Positions 35,901-44,085 of a DNA stretch of 64,000 nt are shown here, one piece after another. The position numbers were made by a program, and so were the translations under genes. The DNA is from Desulfoluna limicola (GTDB lineage Bacteria; Desulfobacterota; Desulfobacteria; Desulfobacterales; Desulfolunaceae): NCBI RefSeq assembly GCF_021654575.1, contig NZ_AP024488.1:2875501-2939500 (forward strand), written 5' to 3'. The notes under the pieces were generated by a model. The model did no database searches, was not told the origin of the DNA, and saw nothing but the letters and a program-made list of their open reading frames with translations. The first letter of the stretch is position 1. The number at the start of each line of letters is the position of its first letter.

Positions 35901-36680
35901 CTACACCCGATCGCCGGCAAAAAGGGCTGCGCCAAGGGCCCCGGTGAGCTGGGGGTCGGCCCGTCGCGTCCGTTTGATTCGTCGCCCCAGTATTCTGGAG
36001 AGAGCGTTCACCACGCCCTCATTTTTTGCCACCCCGCCGGTCATGCAAATATCGTTTTCCACCTTCAGGGCATTGGCCAGCATGGAGACCCGATTGGCCA
36101 TGGCGGTGTTAATGCCTGCGCAGATATCTTCCGGTGGACACCGTGCGTTGATGTGTTTGATCACGTCGGCCTGGGCCCACACGGTGCAGGTGGAGGGAAA
36201 GGTCACAGGGGCGTTGGAGGTGGCGCCGAGGGTGCCAAGCCGGGACGCGTCGATATTCATCACCTTGGCCATGACATCGAGAAAACGACCCGTGCCCGAA
36301 GCGCACTTGTCGTTGGTCACGAATTTAACGATGTTGCCCTCCCCGTCGATGCGAATCACCTTGCAGTCCTGGCCCCCGATATCAATCACCGTGCGTGCCG
36401 AGGGGACCAGCCACCGTGCCCCCTTGCCGTGGCATGAAATCTCAGATACCGCCGTGTCAATAAAGGGAATGCTCTCCCGGCCATACCCGGTGCCCACACA
36501 GCATTTGATATCCCCCACAGCGATGTTCATCTCGGCGCAAAGGCGCTCCATCGCCTCGGCCGCCGATTCGGCCGGCCGGGGTCCCGAGGGGATCACCAGG
36601 GCCCCTGCGACCCGCCCATTTCTCATGATCACCGCCTTTGTGGTCAACGATCCCACATCACATCCGGCCACAAGACTCAT
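35901..36680 (-). CDS. BadF/HgdC-type ATP-dependent activase 2
   Basis: A 259-residue paralogue of activase 1. It has GCDVGSLTTKAVIM, VIDIGGQDCKVI and CMTGGVAKNEGV for nucleotide binding, with C126 (NDKCASGTG) and C165 (PSTCTVWAQ) as cluster ligands. Its start codon overlaps the stop of the upstream HgdB-type gene (ATGA), so the two are translationally coupled and probably partners. Two different activases in one operon suggest a heterodimeric activase, as in benzoyl-CoA reductase, rather than the homodimer of HgdC. Confidence 0.92.
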   Translation of the reverse strand: MSLVAGCDVGSLTTKAVIMRNGRVAGALVIPSGPRPAESAAEAMERLCAEMNIAVGDIKCCVGTGYGRESIPFIDTAVSEISCHGKGARWLVPSARTVIDIGGQDCKVIRIDGEGNIVKFVTNDKCASGTGRFLDVMAKVMNIDASRLGTLGATSNAPVTFPSTCTVWAQADVIKHINARCPPEDICAGINTAMANRVSMLANALKVENDICMTGGVAKNEGVVNALSRILGRRIKRTRRADPQLTGALGAALFAGDRV

Positions 36681-38080
36681 AGAAGCCCCCTTATCTTGTA
36701 AAATTCATCAAGACGCATGGCGGTGGTCTCCCAGGACTCCACCCGCGCGTCAAAAGAATCGGAGTAGGCAAGGTGTGTGGGATACCCGTGGTCCTCAAGG
36801 TCCCGCATCATCAACTTGACGTTGGACCAGGTGTTTCGACACCCCGGCGTGCCGTTGTAGATGCAGGCATCCGCCTTGTAGATACCGGCAAGGGAGAGGG
36901 TGTCATCCAGCCACATGTGGGGGGCATCGTAGGGGCCCCGGATGGTCCGGGTCATGGGCATCCGGGCGTTGATGTCGGCGAGGCTGTCGATCATGGAATC
37001 CAAATCTGAGGTGTCGATGCGATAGGTGGTTCCGGGAACCCCGGTGGCATAGGTGGATGACTCGGCAAACGACCGCGATAAAATGTTCCCCAGATGGGAG
37101 ATTCCTTGGGCCTCAAACCACTCGAACATGCCGAGGCTCAGCGCATAATGATCAATATAAAAGAGAAAGGCCCTGGATCGCTCCTTGCCGCTCTTCAGAC
37201 CCGAGCGCCCCTCGGCGGCGTTCTTCGACACAATCGCCACCATCTCCTCAAGCATCTTGGTGAACTTTTTCCGTCCCGAATAGATAAACCGAGCCGCGTA
37301 AACCATGATGTGATAAATCCCGGGAACAGGGTTGGGGACAAGCCGCTGCATCTCCTCGAGCTCGTCCATCAGGGCGTCCTGCTTCTTCTTTTCCTCAAGG
37401 AGCTCTCTGAGGCGGTCGATGTCGAACCGGCACCCCGTGTTCTCTTCAATAAACCGGATCAGGGCCCGGTAATCCTTGTGATGATACTCCCGGACCTCTT
37501 CCGTTGTCAGCTCCGAGGGGTAGTCGAGTCCGTAAAACGGCACATCAAGGTACTGGGCAGCGAAACTGTAGGCGTTGGCGTTGGTGTCGCACACCCCGCC
37601 CATGTTCAGCGCAATGAGATCGATCCGGGCCCCTGCCCCGGACAGGTACCCTCCCATGGCCCCCCGCTGAGACGAGCACCCCGTCTCGGAGAACCCGATC
37701 TCCGTGCAGAAATCCATAAAGTCATGGGACCCACGCTTCCAGAGCAGTGAAGTCAAAGCGGTGCCGATCTCAAGGGTCACGGGCACAAGGTTGTCCACCG
37801 CGTAAAAGATCACCGGATCAAAGCAAAAGGTGGTCATCACCACCTTCTTCCCGTTCTCCCTGGCCTGTACGATGTTGGTGTAGTACTCGGAAAAGAGATC
37901 AAGATAGGTAATAGCCGGCTTTCCGGTTTCCAGAAGCGGCTTCAAAAGACCGCTGACATAAGGCGTGTACCTCATGAGTGCAGCAATCTCCTTCGGGGTG
38001 GCTTTGTCCAGTTTCTTTGCGACACCAAACGTGGCGGCAAAGAGCCAATCCAAGTCGTATTCCATCAATTCCGGTCTCAT
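36677..38080 (-). CDS. HgdB/BcrB-type 2-hydroxyacyl-CoA dehydratase/reductase subunit (467 aa)
   Basis: The start MRPELMEYD at 38080 follows AAGGGGG. The protein shows the HgdB/BcrC fold (two Rossmann-like domains) and cysteines where the family holds its [4Fe-4S] cluster: C135 (SETGCSSQRGAM), C164 (GGVCDTNANAY) and a third in NGTPGCRNTW near residue 435. By length it is closer to the larger subunit (BcrB/BzdO, about 450 aa) of class I benzoyl-CoA reductase. It probably forms the active-site cluster subunit with the 379-aa protein upstream. Substrate unknown. Confidence 0.87.
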   Translation of the reverse strand: MRPELMEYDLDWLFAATFGVAKKLDKATPKEIAALMRYTPYVSGLLKPLLETGKPAITYLDLFSEYYTNIVQARENGKKVVMTTFCFDPVIFYAVDNLVPVTLEIGTALTSLLWKRGSHDFMDFCTEIGFSETGCSSQRGAMGGYLSGAGARIDLIALNMGGVCDTNANAYSFAAQYLDVPFYGLDYPSELTTEEVREYHHKDYRALIRFIEENTGCRFDIDRLRELLEEKKKQDALMDELEEMQRLVPNPVPGIYHIMVYAARFIYSGRKKFTKMLEEMVAIVSKNAAEGRSGLKSGKERSRAFLFYIDHYALSLGMFEWFEAQGISHLGNILSRSFAESSTYATGVPGTTYRIDTSDLDSMIDSLADINARMPMTRTIRGPYDAPHMWLDDTLSLAGIYKADACIYNGTPGCRNTWSNVKLMMRDLEDHGYPTHLAYSDSFDARVESWETTAMRLDEFYKIRGLL

Positions 38081-38114
38081 GACGCCCCCTTTTTTACGAT
38101 GCACCTAAAAGCCT

Positions 38115-38273
38115 GCCTCCGGCGGCGAGGTGAGCCACCTCGAAAGCGGGTTGCGACGACTATGGCCCCTCGTTCCTCGGGTCAAGAGTCGTCGCAGAGG
38201 CTTCCGAAAAAGATCAGACAAGTCGTGTCTGTCCAACGTTTCTAAAACGTGGCACCGGCAGGCCCGCTGGAGT
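38115..38273. repeat. GCCTCCGGCGG intergenic repeat, copy 9
   Basis: The left end GCCTCCGGCGGCGAGGTGAG is followed by the hairpin at 38153-38195 (9-bp outer stem GCGACGACT/AGTCGTCGC, loop TCGTTCCTC). The right end is degenerate (CCCGCTGGAG). It starts 35 bases upstream of the 467-aa subunit's start codon, so it lies in its leader. Confidence 0.65.
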
Positions 38274-38321
38274 TATTCCGGTGAAAGCCTGTTCAAGAAC
38301 ATAAACCATCTCTTGAGTAAC

Positions 38322-38487
38322 CACGAAGAACACGAAGCGCCCTTCGGGCTACACGAAAAAGGTTGAATGGCTTCAACTTCTGGCCACGGGCGAAGCCCGC
38401 CAGCGAATGTGACAAGTCCGAGGAACGAGGACTCGGAGCATTCGCGAACCTGGGGTGCAGGGGATTTATCCCCTGCCCGCCGGAGGC
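38322..38487. repeat. GCCTCCGGCGG intergenic repeat, copy 10 (inverted)
   Basis: It includes CACGAAGCGCCCTTCGG, the hairpin 38403-38445, ACCTGGGGTGCAGGGG with a small stem, and the right end CCCGCCGGAGGC at 38487, six bases before the stop of the 379-aa subunit. Its left part is shared with the copy at 41172. Confidence 0.6.
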
Positions 38488-38493
38488 AGGATG

Positions 38494-39633
38494 TTACCCC
38501 TGCAACTGTTCGAGAAAAGCGTCGATCCGCATCTTAAGCCGGCCGGTTTCGGTGAGGGGGCCGTATTCCCGCTCGATTCTAAGGGATGGAATGCCCTCTT
38601 TTTCAAGGTGGCCCTCAAGCAGGCCGTTTTCTGAACCGTGGAGATCGCAGAACCGTATGTTCTGCAGCACCACCCCGTGGGCACCTGAGTCCCTGACCCT
38701 CCGGGTGATCTCGCCCCGACGCTGCTTGTACCAGCCCATCATGCGGGGACATGCGGCACCGGTGAGATATTTTTTGGTCAGGGCCTCCACCGGATCTCCG
38801 ATTTCGGCCACCCTGTCTGCGGCATCCTTCACACCGAAACAGATGTTCTCTCCCACCACAACGGCGCCGGAGTCCTCGATGAGCTTTACCAGCTCAAGGT
38901 CGTCGCAGACGCTTCCGCCCAGGAAAAGCCTTTTTCTTCCATGCTCACCGGCCGCCTCTGTCCCACGGATGTCGTCAACAAAATCGGAGAGGAGCTGACC
39001 ATACAGATCCCTTGGCATCACGGTTCCGGCGACAATGGCCGCGTAGGCATCGGCTCCGGAGACCCTGGAGACCTCGCTTCTCCTGAGGGATTCAAGTTCG
39101 AATAGGTGGTTCCGTATCCGGTTCTGCTCCCGGATGGCGTTTTCAAGCTTTTCTCCGGTGATGACCACGCCAAATGTGGTCTCGATGGCCGTTATCAATT
39201 TATTCACCTGGTCGACATACCAGTCAAAGGCATGGCCGTCCGGCTTGTGGGGGACATCGAAGTAGTGAAACCAACCCGGGGCCGACCCGCCGATGTCCTT
39301 TCCCATCTTTCGCCAGCAGTCGTCCAAACGGCGCATGGTGTCGCAGCCGTTCGAGATCACCACACCGTCAAGAAAGTCGTATGCCCCGCTTCCGGCAATC
39401 TGGAGTATCGCCTTGGGAAAGGAACAGACAAAGGGCCCGTAGTAAGAGGCGGCAATCTCCATGGCCTCGGCCTGAATCCCCCGAAGCCGAATGGGGAGGA
39501 TCCCAGCCGCATGAAACACCTCCACAGGAAGGAACGCACATGTATAACCGACGACCTTCCCGCCACCCTCTTTCCACTGGCGGACACTGGGGACATCCAT
39601 GTTGGTGGCAGCTTCCTGCAAGGTCTTGTCCAT
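38494..39633 (-). CDS. HgdB/BcrC-type 2-hydroxyacyl-CoA dehydratase/reductase subunit (379 aa)
   Basis: The start MDKTLQEA at 39633 has an AAAGGAGGCG site and overlaps the stop of the helical-protein gene by one base (TGATG). Family signatures are VVGYTCAFLPVEVFHAAGILPIRL at 27-50, YGPFVCSFPKAIL (C70), VVISNGCDTMRRLDDCW (C97, C106) and VLQNIRFCDLHGSE (C329). The ending IPSLRIEREYG...RIDAFLEQL is typical. C70, C97 and C329 are the likely cluster ligands. Length matches BcrC/BzdN (about 384 aa). It would be the second half of the catalytic heterodimer with the 467-aa subunit. Confidence 0.88.
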   Translation of the reverse strand: MDKTLQEAATNMDVPSVRQWKEGGGKVVGYTCAFLPVEVFHAAGILPIRLRGIQAEAMEIAASYYGPFVCSFPKAILQIAGSGAYDFLDGVVISNGCDTMRRLDDCWRKMGKDIGGSAPGWFHYFDVPHKPDGHAFDWYVDQVNKLITAIETTFGVVITGEKLENAIREQNRIRNHLFELESLRRSEVSRVSGADAYAAIVAGTVMPRDLYGQLLSDFVDDIRGTEAAGEHGRKRLFLGGSVCDDLELVKLIEDSGAVVVGENICFGVKDAADRVAEIGDPVEALTKKYLTGAACPRMMGWYKQRRGEITRRVRDSGAHGVVLQNIRFCDLHGSENGLLEGHLEKEGIPSLRIEREYGPLTETGRLKMRIDAFLEQLQG

Positions 39634-41102
39634 CACCGCGCCTCCTTTCCCGTTATCGTTCGGCAAAGCATAGTGAAGGCCTCGGCGATGGGCTCGTCGT
39701 TGCCGTCATCCTCCGGTGTCAGGCAGCCAAGGACCTCCTTAATCAGGATCGGGGCGGCCACTCTGATGAGGGGCCTTGCCGCCTTACCCACGTCCTTCGC
39801 CAGCCATGTCAGGGTCTCCTCCACTTCCTGAAGGTCCAGGGCTCCGAAAAAGTCACTCATCGTCTGCTCCACGGCATCGGGATTCGTCGCCTTGAGGGTA
39901 TTGGCAGTATATGCCGCAAGATTCAGTGCTTCGGCCAGATCATACCCGTTCCACCCGGACAGGCCGTCGGCAAGGGCACGAGCCACATCCTCTTCAGGAA
40001 GGGTTTCCAGAATTTCAAGGCGGTGCTTCATGAGCCGGATGTTGGAATTTTTCCTTGCCGACAGGTGCTTCAGGTGGAGCAAAAGCAACTCGGGGTTCTC
40101 CCCGGTCACGTCTAAAGCCGTCTTCACGACGGCTTCACGCCCATCGATCAGAGCATTTGACGCCTTAAAAAACAGCTCGGGGTCGACTTCCGCTGCGGCA
40201 ACCCGAAGCTTTTCCCTCAGGTCCGACGTAAACTGCGGAGACCCGGCGTCGCCGATCAACGAGCTGCCGGTGTGAACCAGCCTGACGATCTCGTTCGCCC
40301 GATCCACGAGCTGCCCCAACGTTTGCCCGTCGATCTCTTTAAAAAACGTGAGGAGGATATCCGAGAGGACATCCGGGGGAAGATCGGCAAAACGCTTCAG
40401 GAGGTCTTCGGTAAACACCAGAAGAAAATTGGAGGCATCGGGTATGGCCGAGAGAAGCAGAACCAGCTTTGCTGGGTTTTCAAAGGCAAGCTCGTTGACG
40501 CCTGTGGCAAGTGCGGCAAGGTCCTTTCGGGAATGATCGAGGAACTCCCTTAACTCCCCGAAGTCGGCTGTCTCGATAAACGATGCCAGCAACGTGAGCA
40601 CCCTTTTGGAAAAAAAGGTGGGATCGCTCGTCTGAAGATCGCAGGCAGTCCGTGCAAGGGATGTAAAGACCTCCCCCATTTTTCCGGAGTTGGCCTGCGA
40701 GACGATGTCGTCAACAAAATCGGCTTTCCCTTCCGGAGGCAGGGTTTCCAGGTGAAGGACCATCGCATGGAGCATGGAGACCATACCGCCAGTCATGGCC
40801 GGCAGCTGCTTGACCAGCGCCTGGCAATAATCTGGGTTGCTGAACACCTTCGCGATTCCATCCGGGTCGTGGGCCCCACCATGTCGTGATGCCCCCCGGG
40901 ACACGGCCCATGCAACCGGCCTTGCCACGCTCTTTCGCAACCGACTGCCCGATGCCCACCCCGCAACCACCTCCGAAAAGACCTGCCCCACCGCCTCCCG
41001 GCACTCCGGTGTGGTGAGAAGCTCGGCGGCAAACCCGGCGAGGGAGCCACCGCCGTTGCCGGGTGATTGCTTCGGATTGAATCGTTTCCGTGTGTCGGTC
41101 AT
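39633..41102 (-). CDS. uncharacterised all-helical protein, 489 aa
   Basis: No family is recognised. After a Gly/Ser-rich start the sequence is almost entirely amphipathic helices with recurring patterns such as LLSAIPDASNFLLVFTEDLLKRFADLPPDVL and FFKEIDGQTLGQLVDRANE, suggesting a helical solenoid (ARM/HEAT-like) or bundle. Cysteines are few (four) and not clustered, and there is no transmembrane helix or signal peptide. The start has a GGAGG site and its stop overlaps the start of the 379-aa subunit. This tight coupling suggests a chaperone, scaffold or regulatory subunit of the reductase system; that is inference. Confidence 0.75.
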   Translation of the reverse strand: MTDTRKRFNPKQSPGNGGGSLAGFAAELLTTPECREAVGQVFSEVVAGWASGSRLRKSVARPVAWAVSRGASRHGGAHDPDGIAKVFSNPDYCQALVKQLPAMTGGMVSMLHAMVLHLETLPPEGKADFVDDIVSQANSGKMGEVFTSLARTACDLQTSDPTFFSKRVLTLLASFIETADFGELREFLDHSRKDLAALATGVNELAFENPAKLVLLLSAIPDASNFLLVFTEDLLKRFADLPPDVLSDILLTFFKEIDGQTLGQLVDRANEIVRLVHTGSSLIGDAGSPQFTSDLREKLRVAAAEVDPELFFKASNALIDGREAVVKTALDVTGENPELLLLHLKHLSARKNSNIRLMKHRLEILETLPEEDVARALADGLSGWNGYDLAEALNLAAYTANTLKATNPDAVEQTMSDFFGALDLQEVEETLTWLAKDVGKAARPLIRVAAPILIKEVLGCLTPEDDGNDEPIAEAFTMLCRTITGKEAR

Positions 41103-41171
41103 GAGATCCTCCCTGATCTAAAAGCAAGCCTGTATGGATTTCAGACACCTTCATGCTTCGATTATCGGGTA

Positions 41172-41330
41172 TAAACAACGAAGATCACGAAGCGCCCTTC
41201 GGACTACACGAAAGACGTTGATAACCACCTTCGGTGGCACGGGCGCAGCCCGTCAGCGAATGTGATCGACCTGAGGAACGAAGGTCGGGAGCATTCGCGA
41301 ACCTGGGGTCCAGGGGCTCAGCCCCTGGGC
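41172..41330. repeat. GCCTCCGGCGG-family repeat, copy 11 (inverted, no clean ends)
   Basis: It includes CACGAAGCGCCCTTCGG, the small stem CGGGCGCAGCCCG, the hairpin 41256-41298 and ACCTGGGGTCCAGGGG with a final stem next to the GMC oxidoreductase stop. Bases about 41236-41298 are the exact reverse complement of the copy at 53230, a sign of recent copying or conversion. Confidence 0.6.
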
Positions 41331-42617
41331 TTACCCGCCCGAAAGGTGCCCGGACAGCCTTCGGCCCAGGGCCAGCAGGGTCAGGGTCGGGGGCAGGCCC
41401 CAGGCTTCGGGGATCACGGAGCAGTCGCAGACATAGAGGTTGTCGCATTGGGTTTTCAGGTCGGAGTCGACGAGGTGGTTTATTTTCACCGTGCCGCCGG
41501 GGTGGGCGGCAAGTTTCCAGCCGCTGAAGATACCTCTGGCCCCGGCATGTTCAAGGATTTCCCGTCCCCGTTCATAGCCCCTCTTCAGCTTCTGGTTGTC
41601 ATCCGGGCTCAGGGATTTTCGCACGCCGCCCCTCGGGGTTATCCTGCCTCCAAGGCTGTCTTTGGCCTTCACCATGAGCATCAGTGTCTTTGACCGGGAA
41701 AAACCGCGGTGAGGCCTGAGCCTTAAGGTACTCTGGGCACCATAGAGCAGATCCGAAAAGCTGAGGTCCACCATGAGATAGCCCTCCTCTTCCATATGAG
41801 CCCCGGCCGCCATCTGGGGTTCCCCCACGGACGGAAGTCCGTCGACGGTTCCGAAGACCATGATCAGCGGATCAAAAAAGAAGTCATGGCCGGCCTCTTC
41901 AATGCCGCTTTTGCGAAGAATCACCGGGGTGCCGATGCCACCGGCAGAGAGGATGGTGTTTTCGGCGAAGGCTTGATGCGTCCGATGATTTTTACGGTAT
42001 TCGACGCCCACAGCCTTGCCGCTTTCCATGATCACGCGCTGAACCTTGGCTCCGTTGACCAGCGCTGCACCACCGGCAGTGGCGTCCTCAACGTAATTCC
42101 GTGCCGTCCACTTGGCTCCATAGGGGCAACCGTAGGTGCACTTTGCGCAACCAGGGCGGCATTTATCCTGAAAAATAAATTTGTTGAGGGGTTTCCAGTC
42201 ATAGCCGAGGTCAAGGGCGCTCTCCATCATCCGCCGCGCCCCGGGGCCCATGAGGTCGTCAGCAAGAGGGGCAATGGGAAGCTCAGCTTTCAGGGCGGCA
42301 ACCTCATCTTCAAGGTCGATGCCGTAGGAACGCATCATGTCAAAGGGCGGGTCGAATGCCGTGGCACAATAGAAGATGGAACTCCCCCCCGTGCAGATTC
42401 CCCGGACCATGCCGAGAAGTCGCTTGTCGGTGAACAACAAGCTTTTTCCAGGAATTCCGGCATTTTTCACGAACTGGCTCACCGAACCTTCAACAGGAGC
42501 GTTGTCGCCCCACTCAAGGATGAGGACCTTCTTCCCTTTTGCGGTGAGTTCCTTTGAGACCGCGGCTCCCCCGGGGCCTGAACCGACGACGATGGCATCA
42601 TACTGGTCTTGGAGCAT
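41331..42617 (-). CDS. GMC-family FAD-dependent oxidoreductase with clustered-cysteine motif
   Basis: The start MLQDQYDAIV at 42617 follows AGGGGGATT; the longer frame to 42764 is not supported. The 428-aa protein has the FAD motif AIVVGSGPGGAAVSKEL, the second GMC motif AGGIGTPVILRKSG, and the ending LYVCDCSVIPEAWGLPPTLT with the catalytic-site region (Pro replaces the common Asn after GxP). Between is CRPGCAKCTYGCPYGAKW (C-x3-C-x2-C-x3-C), a motif shared by a GMC subgroup that may bind an Fe-S cluster. It oxidises an alcohol or other CH-OH group; the substrate is unknown. It is the first gene of the eight-gene minus-strand cluster. Confidence 0.88.
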   Translation of the reverse strand: MLQDQYDAIVVGSGPGGAAVSKELTAKGKKVLILEWGDNAPVEGSVSQFVKNAGIPGKSLLFTDKRLLGMVRGICTGGSSIFYCATAFDPPFDMMRSYGIDLEDEVAALKAELPIAPLADDLMGPGARRMMESALDLGYDWKPLNKFIFQDKCRPGCAKCTYGCPYGAKWTARNYVEDATAGGAALVNGAKVQRVIMESGKAVGVEYRKNHRTHQAFAENTILSAGGIGTPVILRKSGIEEAGHDFFFDPLIMVFGTVDGLPSVGEPQMAAGAHMEEEGYLMVDLSFSDLLYGAQSTLRLRPHRGFSRSKTLMLMVKAKDSLGGRITPRGGVRKSLSPDDNQKLKRGYERGREILEHAGARGIFSGWKLAAHPGGTVKINHLVDSDLKTQCDNLYVCDCSVIPEAWGLPPTLTLLALGRRLSGHLSGG

Positions 42618-42856
42618 GGGCAATCCCCCTACAGATATATGTATCGTGCAAAAGTAGTCACAGGTATAACGACGAGCTGAAGGTGGCGACGCAACAACCG
42701 TTAAAACAACGCCAAAGCGAAATGCGGACAGGAGTGCATCCGGATCAAGCAAAATCACGGTCAATAACTATTTCAAAAACGTGTCTTCCAGAAGGGACGG
42801 GTGAGGCCTCTGCTTGAAACCATGGGTTCCATGGTGACGAACAGGTGTTTATTTTT

Positions 42857-42874
42857 TCGATAATCGATTATCGA
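42857..42874. promoter_or_regulatory. 18-bp perfect palindrome, probable operator
   Basis: TCGATAATCGATTATCGA reads the same on both strands. It lies between the divergent GMC oxidoreductase gene (start 42617) and the GntR regulator (start 43362), 240 bases upstream of the cluster. A looser pair ACACGT/ACGTGT follows at 42885-42903. It is a good candidate site for the GntR protein or for another regulator; it could instead be an intercalated promoter element. Confidence 0.5.
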
Positions 42875-42956
42875 CAATATAGACACACGTGGTGCATACG
42901 TGTCAATATCAATCATCGCACGATGTTAGGCTGAGTGGACCGATTCAACGCACTAT

Positions 42957-43124
42957 GCCCTCCGGCGGCCCTGCCGGAGGCCTAACTTCTGAAAAGTTTG
43001 ACCAACAGGCTATACGCCTGCTTTCTATTCATTCGACGGCGATCGTTTCCCAACTCTATTCGTCTTAACGAGCAGGCATCCCCTCTTGGCGGAACTTTTT
43101 GAAAAAAAGCGACCCGCCGGAGGC
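42957..43124. repeat. GCCTCCGGCGG intergenic repeat, copy 12
   Basis: The left end GCCCTCCGGCGGCCCTGCC is followed by the GAAAAGTTTGACCAACAGG segment and, at the right, GGAACTTTTTGAAAAAAAGC to CCCGCCGGAGGC. The flank ATCGCTGAATGGTTAC matches other copies. No gene is seen elsewhere in 42618-43361. Confidence 0.8.
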
Positions 43125-43361
43125 ATCGCTGAATGGTTACTGCTGATTCATCAAACCATGTTGCCGGTACCCCAATGAAAACCCAGCCAACAGGCCCGCC
43201 ATCCAGCCATGACAGGAATTCCGGGCGACCTCCCCCCACAGCCCGCTTCTTTAATTGAAAAGAAAGTGGTTCTGGTTTATATTTTTTTGATTTTCTCCTT
43301 CATCTGCGAAAAATTCACCGCAGAAAACCACTTCTTGTGTCTAACTTTAAGGTAAACAGAT

Positions 43362-44030
43362 ATGGGTTTTACGATGGATGGCAGCCTGACCGACCGGGTC
43401 ACAGAGTTTATCGGCAACAAAATCATCAAGGGGGAGTACAAGCCCGGTGACAAAATCATCGAATCCAGGATAGCCGAAGAGCTGGGCCTGAGCCACAGCC
43501 CCATCCGAGAGGCTCTCCGGGTCCTCGAAAAAAACAGGCTGGTGGTGCTGGTCCCCCGAAAAGGGGCCTATGTCACGGAAATCACGGAAGCCTACGCCGA
43601 CTCCCTCTACGACATCCTCATCGAGATGCTCGTCCTGGTCATCAGGAAAAGCGTGAGGAACGCCAACGCCGATGACTTTGCACAGGTCGATGCAGCGATC
43701 ACCGAAGCGGAACAAGCAGCCCGAGCGGAGGATACTGAGGCCTATTACAATGCAATCATCCTCTTCTGTGTCACAAGCCTCTCCAGCTGCCATGACCCGT
43801 TGCTGGAACAGATCATCTCCAGCCTCCTCCCATCGCTGAAGCGCCTCCTCTACCCCTCGTTCCCCTACCGGAAAAACAACCTTTCAAAAAATTTCACGTA
43901 CATGCAGGAGGGTGCGCGACACTTGAAAAATCGCGATGCAGGCATGGCTGAAACGTGCCTCAGGGAGTTGTACAACCTCGAGAAGGAAACCCTGAATGAA
44001 AGCCTCAAGGCTGGACACTTCTTTAAGTAA
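43362..44030 (+). CDS. GntR-family transcriptional regulator (FCD type)
   Basis: A 222-residue regulator. The N-terminal winged helix has the GntR signature IIKGEYKPGDKIIESRIAEELGLSHSPIREALRVLEKNRLVVLVPRKGAYV. The C-terminal helical domain resembles FCD (FadR C-terminal) effector domains, though its usual metal-binding histidines are not clear. It is divergent from the GMC/dehydratase cluster and the most likely local regulator of it. The start is preceded by AAGGTAAACAGAT; a Met four codons in is an alternative. Confidence 0.88.
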   Translation: MGFTMDGSLTDRVTEFIGNKIIKGEYKPGDKIIESRIAEELGLSHSPIREALRVLEKNRLVVLVPRKGAYVTEITEAYADSLYDILIEMLVLVIRKSVRNANADDFAQVDAAITEAEQAARAEDTEAYYNAIILFCVTSLSSCHDPLLEQIISSLLPSLKRLLYPSFPYRKNNLSKNFTYMQEGARHLKNRDAGMAETCLRELYNLEKETLNESLKAGHFFK

Positions 44031-44085
44031 TGTGAGAGCGTCTGTACGACCAGGCCTGATGCGGTCATGGAGGACGGAGAAGCAC

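Noticed and set aside
34947-36437. 496-codon plus-strand frame across the two activases and repeat copies 7-8
   Set aside because: It is antisense to both activases and passes through intergenic repeats; the product is His/Gly/Pro-rich without motifs.
33052-42617. Calling the cluster a benzoyl-CoA reductase or a 2-hydroxyacyl-CoA dehydratase
   Set aside because: Subunit order and sizes resemble class I benzoyl-CoA reductase, but no aromatic ring-opening, ligase or acyl-CoA genes are nearby, and the CooC and ACS-type genes do not belong to either pathway. I left the substrate open.
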